Shown: positions 32,115 through 38,872 of the stretch, piece after piece | Layout of the letters: the number at the start of each line of letters is the position of its first letter | How positions within the stretch are numbered: position 1 is the first letter of the stretch | Assembly: GCA_016208235.1 (NCBI GenBank) | Contig: JACQYN010000075.1 | Span: 1 to 38,872 of the forward strand | Direction of reading: 5' to 3' | Length of the DNA: 38,872 bases | Source of the DNA: Deltaproteobacteria bacterium | GTDB lineage: Bacteria > Desulfobacterota > Desulfobaccia > Desulfobaccales > 0-14-0-80-60-11 | The notes under the pieces: model-generated | The model's input: the letters and a program-made list of their open reading frames with translations, nothing else | What the model was told of the DNA's origin: nothing | The model's database searches: none | Program-made: the position numbers and the translations under genes

Positions 32115-33105
32115 ATGGCAGAGCAAGGTGTACCGGAGAAGGCCAAGGCGTTGGACCAGGCCCTGGGCCAGATTGAGAAGGCTTACGGCAAAGGGGCCAT
32201 CATGCGTCTAGGCGCAGATGAAAAGATCGATGTGGCGGTAATCCCCACCGGCTGTATCTCTTTGGACCTGGCCTTGGGGATCGGCGGCATCCCCCGGGGG
32301 CGGGTCATTGAGATCTTCGGGCCAGAATCCTCGGGGAAGACCACTCTGGCCTTGCATGCCATTGCCGAGGCCCAGAAGCTGGGTGGGGTCGCGGCTTTTG
32401 TGGACGCGGAGCACGCCCTGGATGTCCAATACGCCCGGAAATTGGGGGTCAGGACCGAGGACCTCCTCATCTCCCAGCCCGACTCCGGCGAGCAGGCCCT
32501 GGAAATCGCTGAAATCCTGGTGCGCAGTAACGCCGTGGACATGCTGGTGGTGGATTCGGTGGCCGCGTTGGTGCCCCGCGCGGAGATCGAAGGGGAGATG
32601 ACGGAAACTCACCGCGACCATCGGCAAGACCAGGACTTCGGTGATCTTCATCAACCAGATCCGCCACAAGATCGGGGTGATGTTCGGCAATCCGGAGACC
32701 ACCACCGGGGGCAACGCCCTGAAGTTCTATGCTTCTTTGCGCATGGACATCCGCCGCATCAGCGCCATCAAGGAAGGCAACGACGTGGTGGGCTACCACA
32801 CCCGGGTGAAGGTGGTGAAGAATAAGCTGGCCCCTCCCTTCCGGGAGGCGGAGTTCGACATCATTTTCGGCCAGGGCATCTCCAAGGAAGGGGACCTGCT
32901 GGACCTGGCCTCGGCCCAGGGCCTGATCACCAAGAGCGGCGCCTGGTACAGCCTCGGCTCGGAGCGCATGGCCCAGGGCCGGGAAAACGCCAAGACCTAC
33001 CTCCGGGACCACCCCGAGGTGACCGGGGAACTGGAGCGCCAGATTCGCTCCACCTATGGCCTTATCCCCAAAGTTGCCATCCCTGAGGAGCAGGAGGCCC
33101 CATGA
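32115..33105 (+). pseudogene. recA: RecA recombinase, disrupted by an internal 47-bp deletion
   Basis: The first frame encodes RecA residues 1-162 normally: Walker [10 protein letters not shown], Walker B-like [12 protein letters not shown], and [10 protein letters not shown]. At 32601 one extra A follows, and RecA sequence resumes in the +1 frame from 32602 as [19 protein letters not shown], then [15 protein letters not shown] (loop L2) to the end. Compared with RecA from other bacteria, 16 residues of the form GDSHMGLQARLMSQAL are missing; they contain DNA-binding loop L1. Restoring 47 bp gives 345 residues, the usual length. As read, no active RecA is made. The stop overlaps the alaS start (ATGA). 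AGAGGA precedes ATG 32115. Confidence 0.93.
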
Positions 33106-35744
33106 CCAGCCGCGAAATCCGGGAAGCCTTTTTACGCTTTTTCGAGGCCCACGGCCACACCCGGGTGGCCAGTTCCTCCCTCATTCCCCAGGGGGACCCC
33201 ACCCTGCTCTTTGCCAACGCGGGGATGAACCAGTTTAAGAAGGCCTTCCTGGGAGAGGAGGCGCGCCCCTACACCCGGGCCGCGAGTTGCCAGAAGTGCG
33301 TGCGGGCCGGGGGCAAGCACAACGACCTGGAGAACGTGGGGTTCACGGCCCGGCACCATACCTTCTTTGAGATGCTGGGGAACTTCTCCTTCGGCGATTA
33401 TTTCAAGGAAGGGGCCATCGAAATGGCGTGGGAACTGCTCATCCGGGATTACAAACTCCCCCCGGACCGCCTCTGGGCTACGGTGTACCATGAGGACGAG
33501 GAAGCGGCCCGCCTCTGGGAGAAGATCGCGGGCATCCCCCCGGAGCGCATCGTCGGGCTGGGGGAGAAGGACAATTTCTGGGCCATGGGGGACACCGGTC
33601 CCTGCGGCCCCTGCTCCGAGATCCTCATCGATCAGGGGGAGGCCATGGCCTGCGGCCCGGACTGCGGCATCGGCAAGTGCGAGTGCGACCGCTATCTGGA
33701 GATCTGGAACAACGTCTTCATGCAGTTCAACCGCGCTGCGGACGGTAAGCTTCATCCCCTGCCCAAGCCCAGCATCGACACGGGCATGGGCCTGGAGCGC
33801 CTAACCGCGGTCATCCAGGGGGTGAAGAGCAATTTCGACACCGATCTCCTGCGTCCGATAATCGGTCGGGTGGAGGAAATGTCGGGCCGGGCCTATGGCC
33901 GGGCCCCCCAGGAGAACGTGGCTTTCCGGGTGATCGCCGATCATGCCCGGGCCACCACCTTTCTCATCGCCGACGGCGTGCTTCCCTCCAACGAAGGGCG
34001 GGGCTACGTGCTCCGGCGCATCATGCGCCGGGCCCTGCGATTCGGACGTATTCTGAACCTGAAGACTCCCTTCCTCCCCAAGGTAAGCGAAAAAGTGGTA
34101 GAGATGATGGGGGAGGTCTATCCCGAGCTCATCGCGGCCCGTCCCGTCCTGGCCCAGGTGGTGACCCACGAAGAAGAGCGCTTCGCGGACACCCTGGACC
34201 ACGGCTTGAAGCTCCTGGCTGAAGAACTGGGGGCCATGAAGGCCAAAAAGAAGGAGGTGCTCCCCGGGGAGGTGGCCTTCAAGCTCTACGATACCTATGG
34301 TTTTCCCCTGGATTTGGTCCAGGACGCGCTCAAGGAAGAGGGCCTGGGGCTGGACGTGGAGGGCTTTGAAACCCACATGCGCCGCCAGCGGGAGGCCTCC
34401 CGCCAGGCCTGGCGGGGCGGCCTGGGGGAGGAGGTGCCCGCGGTTTACCAGGAACTGGCGGGGTGGGAACCCACCAAATTTCTGGGATATGAGACCTTAA
34501 AGGCCGACAGCGCCATCCTGGCCCTGATCCGCCACGATACCCACGGCGCCCAGGCGGCAGCCGGGGAGGAGGTGGAGGTGATCACCGGGGCCACTCCCTT
34601 CTATGGGGAGACCGGCGGCCAGGTGGGGGACAGCGGCTGGATCACCGGCCCCGGCTACAAACTGCGGGTCACCAATACCCAGCGCCTGCCTAACGATCTG
34701 TTTGTGCACCAGGGCGTGGTGGAAGAAGGGGTGGTGAAGGTCAATGACCCGGCCCACCTGGAGGTGGACCTGGAGCGGCGCCGCCAGATCGCCCGGCACC
34801 ATACCGCCACCCATATCCTCCAGGCGGTATTACGAAAACATCTGGGGGACCACGTCAAGCAGTCCGGCTCCCTGGTGGCCCCGGACCGGTTGCGCTTCGA
34901 CTTCACCCATTTCCAGGCCATCAGCGCCCAGGAATTGGAGCAGATGGAGCATGACCTGAACACCGTGGTGGCCGAAAACCAGCCGGTAGAAACCAACCTC
35001 ATGCCCCTGGCCCAGGCCCTGGAAAGCGGCACCATGGCCCTGTTCGAGGAAAAGTACGGCGAAGAAGTCCGGGTGGTGGCCATCCCCGGGCTCAGCCGGG
35101 AGCTCTGCGGCGGCACCCACGTGAGGCGCACCGGGGACCTGGGGCTGTGCAAGATCACTTCCGAGGCCTCAGTGGCCGCGGGCATCCGCCGTCTGGAGGC
35201 GGTGTGCGGCCCCGCGGCCATCAACCTGATGCAGGAGCTGACCCGGGAACTGGACCAGGCCGCGGGCCTCCTCAAAGGTGGCCGGGGTGACCTCCTGAGC
35301 CGCCTGGAAAAGCTCCTCAAGCGCCAGAAGGAACTGGAAAAAGAGGTGGAGACTTTGAAGAGCCGTTTGGCCACGGCCCAGGCCAAAGACCTCATGGAAG
35401 AAGTGCGGGAGGTGGACGGCGTCAAGGTTTTGGCCCTGGAAGTCCAAGCCGGGGACCCCAAGAGCCTCCGGGAATACGCGGTGAAGTTCCAGGACCGCTT
35501 AAAGAGCGGCATCGTCGTGCTGGGGAGCGCCGCAGGGGAGAAGGCCATGCTCATCGCCCTGGTGAGCCAGGACCTCACCAAGCGCTTCCCCGCAGGGGAG
35601 ATCATCAGGGAACTGGCCCCCACGGTGGGCGGCAGCGGCGGCGGCAAACCCGACCTGGCCCAGGCGGGGGGGCCGGATAAGGGCAAAGTAGCCGCGGCTT
35701 TGAAGCAGGCCTATGAGGTGGTTGCCCGGAGGTCGAAGGGGTAA
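33102..35744 (+). CDS. alaS: Alanyl-tRNA synthetase
   Basis: Class II synthetase, 880 residues, full length. The aminoacylation domain starts [20 protein letters not shown] and has [20 protein letters not shown] and [20 protein letters not shown], each typical, here quoted by segment. The editing domain has [12 protein letters not shown] (HxxxH) and CGGTHV, so the zinc-binding set is complete. The C-terminal domain contains [18 protein letters not shown]. The ATG overlaps the recA stop by 4 bp; recA-alaS is a widespread order, so its translation may be coupled to that of the disrupted recA. Confidence 0.98.
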   Translation: MTSREIREAFLRFFEAHGHTRVASSSLIPQGDPTLLFANAGMNQFKKAFLGEEARPYTRAASCQKCVRAGGKHNDLENVGFTARHHTFFEMLGNFSFGDYFKEGAIEMAWELLIRDYKLPPDRLWATVYHEDEEAARLWEKIAGIPPERIVGLGEKDNFWAMGDTGPCGPCSEILIDQGEAMACGPDCGIGKCECDRYLEIWNNVFMQFNRAADGKLHPLPKPSIDTGMGLERLTAVIQGVKSNFDTDLLRPIIGRVEEMSGRAYGRAPQENVAFRVIADHARATTFLIADGVLPSNEGRGYVLRRIMRRALRFGRILNLKTPFLPKVSEKVVEMMGEVYPELIAARPVLAQVVTHEEERFADTLDHGLKLLAEELGAMKAKKKEVLPGEVAFKLYDTYGFPLDLVQDALKEEGLGLDVEGFETHMRRQREASRQAWRGGLGEEVPAVYQELAGWEPTKFLGYETLKADSAILALIRHDTHGAQAAAGEEVEVITGATPFYGETGGQVGDSGWITGPGYKLRVTNTQRLPNDLFVHQGVVEEGVVKVNDPAHLEVDLERRRQIARHHTATHILQAVLRKHLGDHVKQSGSLVAPDRLRFDFTHFQAISAQELEQMEHDLNTVVAENQPVETNLMPLAQALESGTMALFEEKYGEEVRVVAIPGLSRELCGGTHVRRTGDLGLCKITSEASVAAGIRRLEAVCGPAAINLMQELTRELDQAAGLLKGGRGDLLSRLEKLLKRQKELEKEVETLKSRLATAQAKDLMEEVREVDGVKVLALEVQAGDPKSLREYAVKFQDRLKSGIVVLGSAAGEKAMLIALVSQDLTKRFPAGEIIRELAPTVGGSGGGKPDLAQAGGPDKGKVAAALKQAYEVVARRSKG

Positions 35745-35746
35745 AA

Positions 35747-36241
35747 ATGGATGAGGGGTGGAAAAACCAATTCCGCAGGCGCATGAGTCGATTTTCAACA
35801 CGGCGCCCAGGACACGGAAACGCAATATCAATTAAAGTTAGACCACAAGGGGGGTGTTTCCACAGGCAACACTCCCCACATGCATATGATCTCATTGATG
35901 ATTATTTGCATAGTTGTACTTCGATGGATGCAAATTTTGAGGAACACGAAAGTGGCCCGGAATTGCTCGTTTGGTTAGCTTTGGGAACCGCGGGTGTAAC
36001 CCTTGCAAAAAGCGTTATTGATTTGGTTACTGTGATTATCAAGGCTCGATCAGAGGGCATTAAGAAAGGAGATTCTCCGTCAGCTCCTATTGAACTTATT
36101 GTCAGGAAAGTTATTACACAAGATAAAATTATAGAAGAGAAGGTTCTTCAATTTGATTATAAAGATGAGGTTAATACTGAACAAATTGAAAAGGCACTGA
36201 TAAAGGCAGTTGAGAAGATAACCGAAAATAAAAAAGAGTAA
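35747..36241 (+). CDS. Uncharacterised protein with one hydrophobic helix
   Basis: 164 residues from ATG 35747, two bases after alaS. The first 50 residues are basic and may not be translated; alternative ATGs lie at 35783 and 35924 (MDANFEEHESG). A hydrophobic segment, LLVWLALGTAGVTLAKSVID, spans about residues 73-95 and could cross the membrane. The rest is strand- and helix-rich, with PIELIVRKVITQDKII and a Lys/Glu-rich end. From about 35760 the sequence is AT-rich, unlike alaS. I do not recognise the family with confidence; a weak likeness to small constant components of conflict systems (EACC1-type) is only an impression. Confidence 0.6.
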   Translation: MDEGWKNQFRRRMSRFSTRRPGHGNAISIKVRPQGGCFHRQHSPHAYDLIDDYLHSCTSMDANFEEHESGPELLVWLALGTAGVTLAKSVIDLVTVIIKARSEGIKKGDSPSAPIELIVRKVITQDKIIEEKVLQFDYKDEVNTEQIEKALIKAVEKITENKKE

Positions 36242-36279
36242 TGTAGGGCGGCAAGTCCATAAAAATTAAGGGCGAGGCA

Positions 36280-36591
36280 ATGCCTGACAAAAAGATAAAA
36301 ATGAACTTAAACGAATTGCTGCGCCTTAAAAAGGGAGAAATTCAGAGAATCGCCCGGCAGCATGGTGCTAGGAACCTGCGCGTTTTCGGCTCGGTGGCCC
36401 GGGGAGAGGCCGCGGAAGGCAGCGACCTTGACCTTCTGGTGGAGATGGAACCGGGGCGCAGCCTGCTAGATCTTGTGGCCATCAAGCAGGACCTGGAAGA
36501 GCTGTTGGGCTGCAAGGTAGACGTGGTTACGGAAGCATCGGTCAGTCCTTACTTGCGGGAACGCGTTCTTAACGAGGCCGTAAGTTTGTGA
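36280..36591 (+). CDS. MNT-type nucleotidyltransferase antitoxin (MntA)
   Basis: 103 residues. The minimal nucleotidyltransferase core GSVARGEAAEGSDLDLLVEM (residues 37-56) fits GSx10DxD exactly (Ser38, Asp49, Asp51). Proteins of this type act as antitoxins by adding AMP to a tyrosine of the HepT partner. A third acidic residue is probably Asp84 in KVDVVTE. A shorter start at 36301 (MNLNELL) is possible. It overlaps the next gene by GTGA, so the two are made together. The base composition is intermediate between the AT-rich gene before it and the host genes. Confidence 0.92.
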   Translation: MPDKKIKMNLNELLRLKKGEIQRIARQHGARNLRVFGSVARGEAAEGSDLDLLVEMEPGRSLLDLVAIKQDLEELLGCKVDVVTEASVSPYLRERVLNEAVSL

Positions 36592-36926
36592 AAGATGATT
36601 CGGTCTATTTGAGGCATATCCTGGATGCCATCAACAAAATAGAGTCTTATATCTCGGTCGGTCACGATATTTTCTTCTCTGATTCCCATTGGCAAGATGC
36701 CGTTATCAGGCAACTGGAGATCATGGGGGAAGCAACTAAACGATTATCTCAGGGTTTACGCAGCAGATATCCGGACATCCCCTGGAAGCGCATGGCAGGA
36801 TTACGGGATGTTTTGATTCATGATTACTTCGGGGTTGAGCTAGACTTGGTTTGGCAAATCACTCAAACTGATTTGCCCAAACTAAAACCTGAGGTTGAGG
36901 CGATCCTCTCAGCTGAAGAAGTTTGA
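36588..36926 (+). CDS. HEPN-domain (DUF86, HepT-like) toxin RNase
   Basis: 112 residues, all helix. The catalytic HEPN motif Rx4HxY is intact as RDVLIHDY (Arg73, His78, Tyr80); the tyrosine is the residue that MntA modifies in studied systems. RQLEIMGEATKRLSQ and VWQITQTDLPKL are typical of DUF86. The GTG start at 36588 overlaps the antitoxin stop. With MntA it forms a type VII toxin-antitoxin pair that may cut tRNA or mRNA and can serve stability or phage defence. Confidence 0.92.
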   Translation: MKDDSVYLRHILDAINKIESYISVGHDIFFSDSHWQDAVIRQLEIMGEATKRLSQGLRSRYPDIPWKRMAGLRDVLIHDYFGVELDLVWQITQTDLPKLKPEVEAILSAEEV

Positions 36927-36949
36927 ATTAAAGTTGTTGGTACCTTCCC

Positions 36950-37132
36950 ATGAAATGGTGCGACCTCTCTTGTGAACATGCCTCCTTTCCCCAGGTGCAG
37001 GCCGTGGACGGGGCCGGGTCCTGCCGGACTTTTCAGGCCCTGCATTGCGCTAAACTCCAAAGACTGGTGCACAAGAACGCTCTCTGCCCTTGCCCGGAGC
37101 AGGCCTTAAGTGATGCGGAGAAGGGCAAGTAA
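36950..37132 (+). CDS. Small Cys-rich conserved protein
   Basis: 60 residues with six cysteines: MKWCDLSCEHASFP at the N terminus, GSCRTF, LHCAKL, and HKNALCPC. The CxxxC...C...C...CxC spacing suggests a metal site. I remember proteins with this MKWC...CRTF...C.KL.RLVHKN pattern from sulfate-reducing and related bacteria, so I consider it real despite its size and the lack of a clear ribosome site; that memory cannot be checked here. No function is known to me. The next 182 bp (37133-37314) hold only a GGTGGGATCGGCCCACC palindrome and a C-rich stretch. Confidence 0.65.
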   Translation: MKWCDLSCEHASFPQVQAVDGAGSCRTFQALHCAKLQRLVHKNALCPCPEQALSDAEKGK

Positions 37133-37314
37133 TTAAAGCAGGGTGGGATCGGCCCACCATTAAGAAAACGGGCGATGCCCCCCATCATGGCAAATCCGTC
37201 ACCCTAACGTTTCCCCTTTTTCTAGCCGATGTAGTACCATGACCCCCTGGGGGTTTGGGAGGGGCCGTGTGCCTTTAACCTCCCCCACCATTTTTTTCCA
37301 TGCGAGGTTGGCCT

Positions 37315-37872
37315 ATGACCGTGCTTTATGTCCTGTTAGGATTGGTGGTAGCTGCGCTCATCGGCGCAATTTCCATTTACAACCGCCTGGTGCGCAACCG
37401 GCAAATGGTCCAGGAAGGCTGGTCCGGCATCGATGTGCAGCTCAAACGCCGGGCCGACCTGATTCCCAACCTCATTGAGACGGTGAAGGGCTACATGGGC
37501 CATGAAAAAGGCGTGCTGGAGAAGGTCACCGAACTCCGGGCCCAGAGCCTGAAGGCTGGCGGGGTGGGAGAAAAAGGCCGGGTGGAAGGAGCCCTGGGCG
37601 CAGCCCTGGGCAACCTTTTCGCAGTGGCTGAAAACTACCCGGACCTGAAGGCCTCCCAGAATTTCATCCAGTTGCAGCAGTCCCTGGGGGACGTGGAGGA
37701 ACAGATTCAGCTTTCCCGCCGTTATTACAACGGCGCGGCCCGCAATCTGAACATCCTCGTCGGCTCCTTTCCCAGCAACCTGGTGGCCAACATGTTCCAG
37801 TTCACCCCCGCGGAATACTTTGAGATCGAGGACGCGGGCGACCGGGCCGTGCCCAAGGTGGCTTTCGGTTAA
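37315..37872 (+). CDS. lemA: LemA-family membrane protein
   Basis: 185 residues from ATG 37315, with GAGG seven bases upstream. An N-terminal membrane helix (VLYVLLGLVVAALIGAISIY) is followed by NRLVRNRQMVQEGWSGIDVQ and KRRADLIPNLIETVKGYM, both given by their cores, which are diagnostic of LemA. The rest is a helical bundle ending FTPAEYFEIEDA. It is often paired with a DUF2207 or TPM-domain protein, as here (next gene 13 bp downstream). The exact role is not known. Confidence 0.93.
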   Translation: MTVLYVLLGLVVAALIGAISIYNRLVRNRQMVQEGWSGIDVQLKRRADLIPNLIETVKGYMGHEKGVLEKVTELRAQSLKAGGVGEKGRVEGALGAALGNLFAVAENYPDLKASQNFIQLQQSLGDVEEQIQLSRRYYNGAARNLNILVGSFPSNLVANMFQFTPAEYFEIEDAGDRAVPKVAFG

Positions 37873-37885
37873 ACGAACCGCAGCG

Positions 37886-38872
37886 ATGAAAACTCTAAGA
37901 CGCGTCTTCTTCCTGGCCCTGGCGGCTGTCTGCCTCTTTCCTTTACTGGCCTCCGCCGCGCCTCCCCGGAAACCGGCTCCCTATAGACGGCCAACCTACA
38001 ACCTGGAGCAAATCCTCCGGTTTCAGTCCCTGGTTCAGGTCCATCCGGACGCCACCCTGACGGTCACCGAGACCATCAAGGTGGAAAGCGCCGGGGTGCA
38101 GATCAAACGGGGCATTGTCCGGGACTTTCCCACCATCTATCGGGACAAATCCGGTAAGACCGTAAAGGTGGGCTTTAGTACGAGTACACCATCAAATACC
38201 GCACCGACCGGCAGTTGGGGTTTTTCCCTGATTATGATGAACTCTACTGGAACGTCACCGGCCATGGGTGGACTCTTCCCATTAACAGCGCCCAGGCGGT
38301 GATCGAGCTGCCCCCGGGGGCGAAGATCCTCCAGTATAGCGCCTATACGGGTCGCATGGGGGCTCAGGGGCGGGATTACCAAACCCGGGACGCAGGGCCG
38401 GGAAAGATGATCTTTAGCACCACCAGAGACCTGCCTCCCCGCTCGGGGCTGACCGTGGCCGTGGCCTGGCCCAAAGGGATGGTGCGCCCCCCCTCGGATG
38501 TGGACAAACTGGGCTTCTTTCTCAGGGACTATCTGAACATAGTGGTAGGGGGGGCGGGGTTACTCCTGGTTTTGGGGTTTTACCTGGTGTCCTGGAACCG
38601 GGTGGGCCGGGACCCGGAGCCGGGCACCATTATTCCCCTGTTTGCCCCGCCCCCCGGATTTTCCCCGCCTTCCGTACGCTTCCTGATGCGCATGGGCTTT
38701 GACGACCGCACCGTGGCCGCGGCCCTGGTGGACATGGCGGTCAAAGGCTATCTGACCATTGAAAACATCGGCAAAGAATACACCCTCCATAAACGGGGCG
38801 GGGGGGCCAGCGCCCTCTCCCGGGGGGAACAGAACCTGGGGGCCCAGCTCTTTGCCGGGGGCGACACCCTGG
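37886..38872 (+). pseudogene. DUF2207 membrane protein, frameshifted and cut by the window edge
   Basis: The first frame starts with a signal peptide (MKTLRRVFFLALAAVCLFPL) and the usual RGIVRDFPTIYRDKSGKTVKVGF, then loses homology at about 38175. In the +1 frame the family sequence resumes from about 38182 with EYTIKYRTDRQLGFFPDYDE, LYWNVTGHGWTLPI and PPGAKI, then a membrane helix near 38540-38590 and the conserved RVGRDPEPGTIIPLF. About 35 residues expected between VGF and EYT are missing together with the reading frame. Either the gene carries a deletion or the assembly does. It runs off the end of the window. Confidence 0.8.

Noticed and set aside
32598-32605. Programmed frameshifting in recA
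   Set aside because: Sixteen conserved codons are missing at the junction, so a shift alone would not give a working protein.

Overview
The window looks like chromosome of a high-GC, Gram-negative, probably anaerobic member of the Desulfobacterota (former Deltaproteobacteria). The reasons are the gene order leuS-lptE-holA, lysine synthesis through the DapL aminotransferase, a selenocysteine-containing SelD, the LemA/DUF2207 pair and a small Cys-rich protein of a kind I remember from this group. This placement is inference; no rRNA gene is present.

Layout. 154-4257: argG, two small envelope-type genes and argH, then a lipoprotein with three fibronectin-III-like repeats. 5377-7254: a strikingly AT-rich restriction-modification pair whose nuclease closely resembles EcoRV. 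7264-13528: lysA, dapF, dapA, dapB, an FAH-family hydrolase and dapL, which together take aspartate semialdehyde to lysine. 13747-16133: folK, a YHS-type membrane protein, a transaldolase/F6P aldolase, pgsA and rpsT. On the minus strand, 20360 back to 16286: leuS, lptE, holA. 20737-24758: a glycosyltransferase, a nitroreductase, selD read through an in-frame TGA, and tyrS. 25320-28241: a Tim44-like protein convergent with pcnB, then pgpA. 28700-35744: cinA (frameshifted), thpR, an AT-rich GIY-YIG/HNH-repeat gene, recA (frameshifted, missing loop L1) and alaS. 35747-36926: an AT-rich orphan and an MntA/HepT (MNT-HEPN) toxin-antitoxin pair. 36950 to the end: a small Cys-rich protein, LemA and a frameshifted, edge-truncated DUF2207 protein.

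Much of what is unusual lies between the genes. Nearly every larger gap holds repeats: degenerate arrays with a strict 7-bp period in four sequence classes, usually as inverted pairs around a gap; double-hairpin (BIME-like) elements; GTTCCCAAG-type palindromes; and small TIR-bounded MITE-like elements, one nested in another repeat with an apparent 11-bp target duplication. No transposase, integrase, tRNA, rRNA or CRISPR array was seen.

The strongest items for a second look are the EcoRV-like system, the Sec codon and SECIS-like hairpin in selD, the disrupted recA, cinA and DUF2207 genes (either real decay or a shared assembly fault), the heptamer arrays, and the double-hairpin repeats whose stems show compensatory changes.
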